DNA from: Chrysomallon squamiferum
Taxonomy: Eukaryota; Mollusca; Gastropoda; Neomphalida; Peltospiridae
DNA: 13,500 nucleotides
Reading direction: 5' to 3'
Assembly (NCBI GenBank): GCA_012295275.1
Contig: CM022670.1
Span: forward strand, 12,431,083-12,444,582
The position numbers were made by a program, and so were the translations under genes. Positions 9,526-13,500 of this stretch are shown in pieces; position 1 is the stretch's first letter, and every line of letters starts with the position of its first letter. The notes beneath the pieces are model-generated. The model saw nothing but the letters and a program-made list of their open reading frames with translations. It was not told the origin of the DNA and did no database searches.

Positions 9526-9561
9526 ATTTCTTTGTTTCTTTGTTTCTTTTTTTCTTTTTTT
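9526..9561. repeat. (TTTC/TTTG)n pyrimidine-rich tract
   Basis: Tetranucleotide TTTC and TTTG units running into a T tract. Confidence 0.85.
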
Positions 9562-9783
9562 TAAATAAATTTAACTTTTCACGCGACTAACTAACATGAC
9601 ACGTATGATGATTTCTAACGTTTATAAAATCTGAACAAAAATATTGTCATCAAATAATGTGCTATATTTACTGTGATTTTAATAAAATTTAAAAAAAATT
9701 ATTTATTTATTTATTTGTTTGTTTTAAGATTACGGTTTTCGTACAAGTATTATACGGAACGAATGTGTGACACTGTGCAAAAT

Positions 9784-9853
9784 TAGTTCCCTTGTCAAAA
9801 ATTATTTTGAAGATGTGATTTCCACGTGAAATACTATGCAAGGGAAACAACTA
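9784..9853. repeat. imperfect inverted repeat with CCCTTG / CAAGGG arms
   Basis: The left arm TAGTTCCCTTG (9784-9794) is answered by CAAGGGAAACAACTA (9839-9853), its reverse complement apart from a three- or four-base insertion. The 44-base loop includes CACGTG. The same core recurs at 5730-5743 and, as a variant, at 8318-8331. This may be the remnant of a short non-autonomous element; no target-site duplication was found. Confidence 0.4.
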
Positions 9854-10001
9854 TTTTTGAGATTTTATGAAATGGGAAGTACTGTAATATCCATATGTTA
9901 CAGTAGTGGTGGACATATTAATATATGCTTGTCAAAGGTCAAGTAGCAGTTTATTTAATTATTTGTTTTTATCACCTATCATGCGTACCATTTTGAATTG
10001 T

Positions 10002-10022
10002 GTTTGTTTGTTTGTTTGTTTT
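10002..10022. repeat. (GTTT)n microsatellite
   Basis: About five GTTT units. Confidence 0.9.
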
Positions 10023-10827
10023 CTTGTTTCGTGTGTTTAGAATTCTGAACGTATTTGAACATTTTAATAATAAAGGCTTTCAGATATTATTCGTACAGTT
10101 TTTAAACGAAATTAATTATAGTGCGTATACTTCTGTAACCGAATAGGAGCCAGGATCTTATAAACGCAACAAAAAATATCAGTGGCTCACAGATTTGGAC
10201 ATTTTTTGTATTGGAAATACTTTAAAAAAACAACAACAAATAAACAAAATTAAAAATTAAATTCTTTGTTGCTGTTGATTTTTTTTGCTTAATGTTTTAA
10301 ATTGAATAAAGGGGAGAAAAGAAAATAAAGAAATGTGTCGCCTTCTAGATTTGCTACGCAGTCTAGATCGATGAAGATTCCTCATTTTCTGTCGACAACC
10401 TTGAAATTACCAAATTAATAGTAACAACTGCAACAAAAGCAACAACAAAAATCTATAAAGAAAAAAAAAAAAATAAGAAAAGAGGAAAATGGACCAAGAA
10501 AATGTAATTAATGAGAGATAAAAGTTTTTGATAAAATACAGGATGCACTGTAATGTAATGAATGAGAGTGAGAGGGTCTGTATAGTTAGACTAAATTTCA
10601 TTAGTGTTCTGAATTAACTACTTAATACATTTAATAGAGGAAAGCTGCGCCTGAAAATCTGTGTCATGTTAGTAAGATGTGGATACATAAAACACTGTTA
10701 ATATTTTTTTTTCTTGAACAATAAAGAGAATAAACGTAAACATATTCGTCCAAAAATTTAAATCAGTAAATAATTAAAACAAAATAAATAAATAAAAATA
10801 AATATAGAAAATAAACCTCAAACAAAC

Positions 10828-10877
10828 AAAAAAATAAAATAAAATAAAATAAAATAATAAATAAATAAATAAATAAA
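10828..10877. repeat. (AAAAT)n and (AAAT)n microsatellite
   Basis: AAAAT pentamers passing into AAAT tetramers. Confidence 0.9.
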
Positions 10878-11212
10878 ATTCACAGAATAAAAGAGGTAAA
10901 CGAAAATGGCAGCATTCATGGATTTTGTGTATCATTTAATAAGCCTGCATGATTAGAAATAAATAATCTCTTAAAACAGAAACATTTCATTTCCCTGCAA
11001 AAATATAAACTTTATATTATATACTTATGTAATTATAAATATACCTTGCAATCATAAAAATTTAAAAAAATAATAATAAAACATAAAAAAAATTTAAAAA
11101 AAAAGGAATGTATGTTAACATCAGACAGTTCTTCGCAAAAGATTACGCTAAACAACCGTCCCATTTATTCAACACGATCATTAAATATTAAAAAAATAAT
11201 AAAAATAATTTA

Positions 11213-11234
11213 AAAAAAAAAAAAAAAAAAAAAA
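11213..11234. repeat. poly-A run
   Basis: About 22 A; a similar run of 18 A lies at 11324-11341. Confidence 0.9.
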
Positions 11235-11304
11235 GAGAAAAGATCAGTTTTAATATATCAACAAACGAGGAGAAAGAATGAGAGCGTCTCGAAGAAATCA
11301 TAAA

Positions 11305-11487
11305 TCAGCCTAAACCAATAATCAAAAAAAAAAAAAAAAAACCGGTATCATAAGCGTGTTTCGTATTTCTTCTGAAAACACTCTTCTTCATCCAGACTAA
11401 CACCATTTTAGCACACCGTTCCCTAAATTCTTGAGGCAATAATTGAAAACATGATTTACACATTGGCTTGTTGTCTTGATCAATCAT
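11305..11487 (-). CDS. possible small ORF or first exon, unknown function
   Basis: 60 codons from ATG at 11487. The ATG context GCAATG has G at -3, and an in-frame TAA lies 12 bases upstream, so this is the first Met of its frame. The first 49 residues are compositionally protein-like, rich in Lys/Arg with a CKSC pair and CFQLLPQEFRERC. The last residues are poly-Phe from the A run at 11324-11341, so if real this is probably an exon spliced before that run. I recognise no domain. It could equally be chance coding in a promoter-proximal island. Confidence 0.2.
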   Translation of the reverse strand: MIDQDNKPMCKSCFQLLPQEFRERCAKMVLVWMKKSVFRRNTKHAYDTGFFFFFLIIGLG

Positions 11488-11831
11488 TGCTCGGGGTGTT
11501 TACTTTGAAGAAGATGAGCCTACTAAGCGTATTGATTTTCGATTTCGGTGTTTCCCTAGCGCGTTAATGTCCACAGCGCCCAATTTGCCGAGCCTTGGGG
11601 CTCTGTCATTGGAAGAATGTCACTGTATACGCGGGAATTGTAAAACAAGTTTACTTGTTTGAGGAGAAAGACTTTTCTGGTTTGTTTCTTGATGATGACG
11701 GACAATCTCCAAACGACAGAAATTTAGGAGAAAGATCGGAAGTTATCTCTGCAGAAATTAAAAAGAAAGGAGAAATGCGTTTAAACCGTCCAGGCGGGAA
11801 ATTGAGTAATAGCATGGGGAAAAAAAAATAG
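11488..11831. other. less AT-rich island with overlapping open frames, possible promoter or exon
   Basis: Base composition shifts clearly here, with CpG-bearing words (GCGCGTTAATG, TACGCGGG). On the plus strand a frame is open from 11568 to TAG at 11829-11831, with no ATG before 11775, so it would need splicing. On the minus strand a strong acceptor (TTTAATTTCTGCAG, AG at 11750-11749) opens a Ser-rich frame that reaches GTAAAC. ATTGG at 11609-11613 is a CCAAT box read on the minus strand. The evidence points both ways and no strand is assigned. Confidence 0.3.
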
Positions 11832-12017
11832 TAGCTATCAGTGAAAAAAATTCCTAATTAAAGTATACTTGATTATAAAAGAAAAAAAAAAAAACAACAA
11901 CAGACAACAGCAACAAGAACAACAAAAGATAAAAGCTGACATTCTATATTTTCTTTTCTAAATGAAATTACATAATGAAACAGTGGGGGAAAAGTAGCTT
12001 TGTTGTATTACCTCTTG

Positions 12018-12232
<215 letters not shown>

Positions 12233-12839
12233 TAAATTTATCTATTTATTTATTCTTTTTTGATCATTTTTATTAATACAAGGAAGACTTTTTTAAAATT
12301 ACAATGCAACAATAGTAATACAAATTTGCAGTTCTTTTTTTCTTTTTTCTGTAAATACTACTTGAACTTATACTATTTACAAATTCTTTGATTTCTTGTT
12401 TAAATTTTAATAAAATGTTATTTATGTAATTTTACCATGTTCATTTGACATCCATGTTATTTATTAAATCGAGAACAGTGTTTGCTATTTTATAGTTGAT
12501 TTAACGATATTCTTCCAGTAATCAAACCGTTGTGATCTGCATTTTAAAACATTAAAAAGGAACCCAAGACATTAACAAGTTTGAAATGAATGAATGAAAG
12601 AACGAAATAAAAATTAAAAAAAAAAAAAAAAACAGCAAATAAACCACTTAATAAATAAACATTAAAAAATAAAATAAAATAAAACATTTATTACACAACC
12701 TGTTTTGTAGAAGGATTAAAAAATGTCACAATTTATTTTCTTTTTCTTAATTCAAAAACACTTTAATAAATTTAATTCAAAATAATACATTTCTGACTCT
12801 GGATATCACATGGTAAATTAACAGTAACAAACATCCCAG
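12233..12839. other. AT-rich non-coding DNA
   Basis: No gene seen. Contains an A run near 12617-12632 and TTTATT hexamers near 12687 and 12734. Read on the minus strand these are AATAAA and would suit a minus-strand gene ending to the right. Confidence 0.5.
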
Positions 12840-12957
12840 TTAAAAGTGGAAGGTTTCAACAGAATGACTTATTGGGCTAGTTAAGGCCGTTAGCTTACTT
12901 CTGAAGAGGGCCTTAGAGACCAGATCTTGCAGACCGAAGCCAGTGCGTCTCAAAACC
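12840..12957 (-). other. candidate terminal exon on the minus strand, unknown gene
   Basis: On the minus strand an acceptor TTGATTTCAG (AG at 12959-12958) opens a 38-codon frame beginning VLRRTGFGLQDLVSKALFRS and ending at TAA 12842-12840, in an unusually GC-rich patch. AATAAA hexamers follow 100-150 bases downstream on that strand. A good internal donor GTAAGC (12898-12893) would make it a 59-bp internal exon instead. The plus strand is also partly open here, so it may be a conserved repeat rather than a gene. No family recognised. Confidence 0.2.
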
Positions 12958-13154
12958 CTGAAATCAATATGATTAAGGTAATCAAATAAAATTATCACAT
13001 TGTGCCGTCTCCTTCATCGAATGCTAAGAATACTGATAGTTGAATTATCATTTGATTGTTCCCAGAAACCAAACACATTAGCTCAGAGGTATAGTTATAC
13101 CAATTAGCTTATAGGATAAGAGTTACTTGGTTAGAGTTGTGTTGTCTTCCTCTC

Positions 13155-13210
13155 TCTATCTGTGTGTGTCTGTGTGTGTGTGTACGTGCGTGTGTGTGAT
13201 TGTGTGTGAG
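13155..13210. repeat. (TG)n microsatellite
   Basis: TGTGTG with TACG, TGCG and TGAT interruptions. Confidence 0.9.
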
Positions 13211-13308
13211 TATTAGATATTTGTGATTGTGGGATTTTATAAATTTTTCATACATGTGTGCGTAACAAAATCTACAAATTTATGAAATATCAACATGACT
13301 GCGTCGTA

Positions 13309-13340
13309 TTTTATTTTATTTTATTATTTTATTTTATTTT
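13309..13340. repeat. (TTTTA)n microsatellite
   Basis: About six TTTTA units with one shortened unit. Confidence 0.9.
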
Positions 13341-13500
13341 GTTTATCCTGGGTAATCATTAAACCTTTCATTCACGAATTCGATATTCAAAAATGCTGCC
13401 TAATCCTCCATTTTGTTTCCCAGCTAGACTGGTATACACGCGACTGTCGGTAAAGCAACGATTTACAGTCTAATATCCGGATCTTGCTCCGCGGCGGAAC

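Larger units (their letters stand above)
9854..11300. other. AT-rich intergenic DNA
   Basis: Holds (GTTT)n at 10002-10022, (AAAAT)n/(AAAT)n at 10828-10877 and an A run at 11213-11234. A small patch with more C and G lies at 10335-10400. A second, at 11110-11170, is open on the minus strand for a short stretch. Neither can be called a gene. Confidence 0.6.
12958..13500. other. unassigned flank
   Basis: Contains (TG)n at 13155-13210 and (TTTTA)n at 13309-13340. The last 75 bases are CpG-bearing, with CCGCGGCGG at 13489-13497. No gene can be supported. Confidence 0.5.

Noticed and set aside
10407-10601. 64-codon minus-strand frame
   Set aside because: Leu/Phe-rich complement of A-rich sequence and CAA repeats; no domain.

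Overview
This is an AT-rich animal genomic window with spliced exons, GT-AG introns, many microsatellites and homopolymer runs, and no bacterial-style gene packing. Its main content is the 3' half of one plus-strand gene for an AMPA-type ionotropic glutamate receptor subunit, in eight reconstructed coding exons from 302 to 7485. The 5' half (signal peptide, amino-terminal domain, start of S1) lies left of the window. AMPA-type subunits are known from chordates and lophotrochozoans. Together with short dispersed motifs of the form (A)GTTATYTCCCTT, which I recall as common in molluscs, this suggests a mollusc; the species cannot be named.

Layout. 1-301 is the end of an upstream intron. Exons at 302-511, 1102-1451, 4170-4368, 4858-5105, 5469-5577 and 6117-6254 join in phase into 418 codons. 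They encode S1, M1, the M2 pore loop, M3 (SYTANLAAF), S2 and M4. The cytoplasmic tail comes from an exon at 6835, which either reads to a stop at 6988-6990 or splices to a terminal exon at 7417-7485. From 7486 to about 11300 there is 3' UTR or intergenic DNA with simple repeats and no recognisable gene. Short stretches with more GC and longer open frames occur at about 11345-11830 and 12840-12957, with a CpG-bearing stretch at about 13425-13500. They may be exon or promoter pieces of one or more other genes, but strand and structure cannot be settled by eye. A compound (GTT)n(ATT)n microsatellite of roughly 215 bp lies between the first two.

The receptor. The joined protein keeps the ligand Arg, the pore Gln, the M3 gating motif, the S2 cysteine pair and the AMPA-specific WWYDKG and LSNVAG segments. 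Departures from vertebrate AMPA subunits include Asp where GluA2 has Glu705, Val where it has Thr686, Ser where it has Thr480, and Arg at the flip/flop Ser/Asn (cyclothiazide) position. An extra Cys pair sits in loop 1 of S1. The exon matching vertebrate flip/flop has the same phases and the same split AG|A Arg codon as the vertebrate R/G editing site, yet only one copy of the exon is present.

I found no CRISPR array, tRNA, rRNA, identifiable transposase or wholly new system. The most useful points to follow up are the receptor's ligand-site and modulation-site substitutions, the unduplicated flip/flop-equivalent exon, the alternative C-termini and the unassigned islands in the right third.
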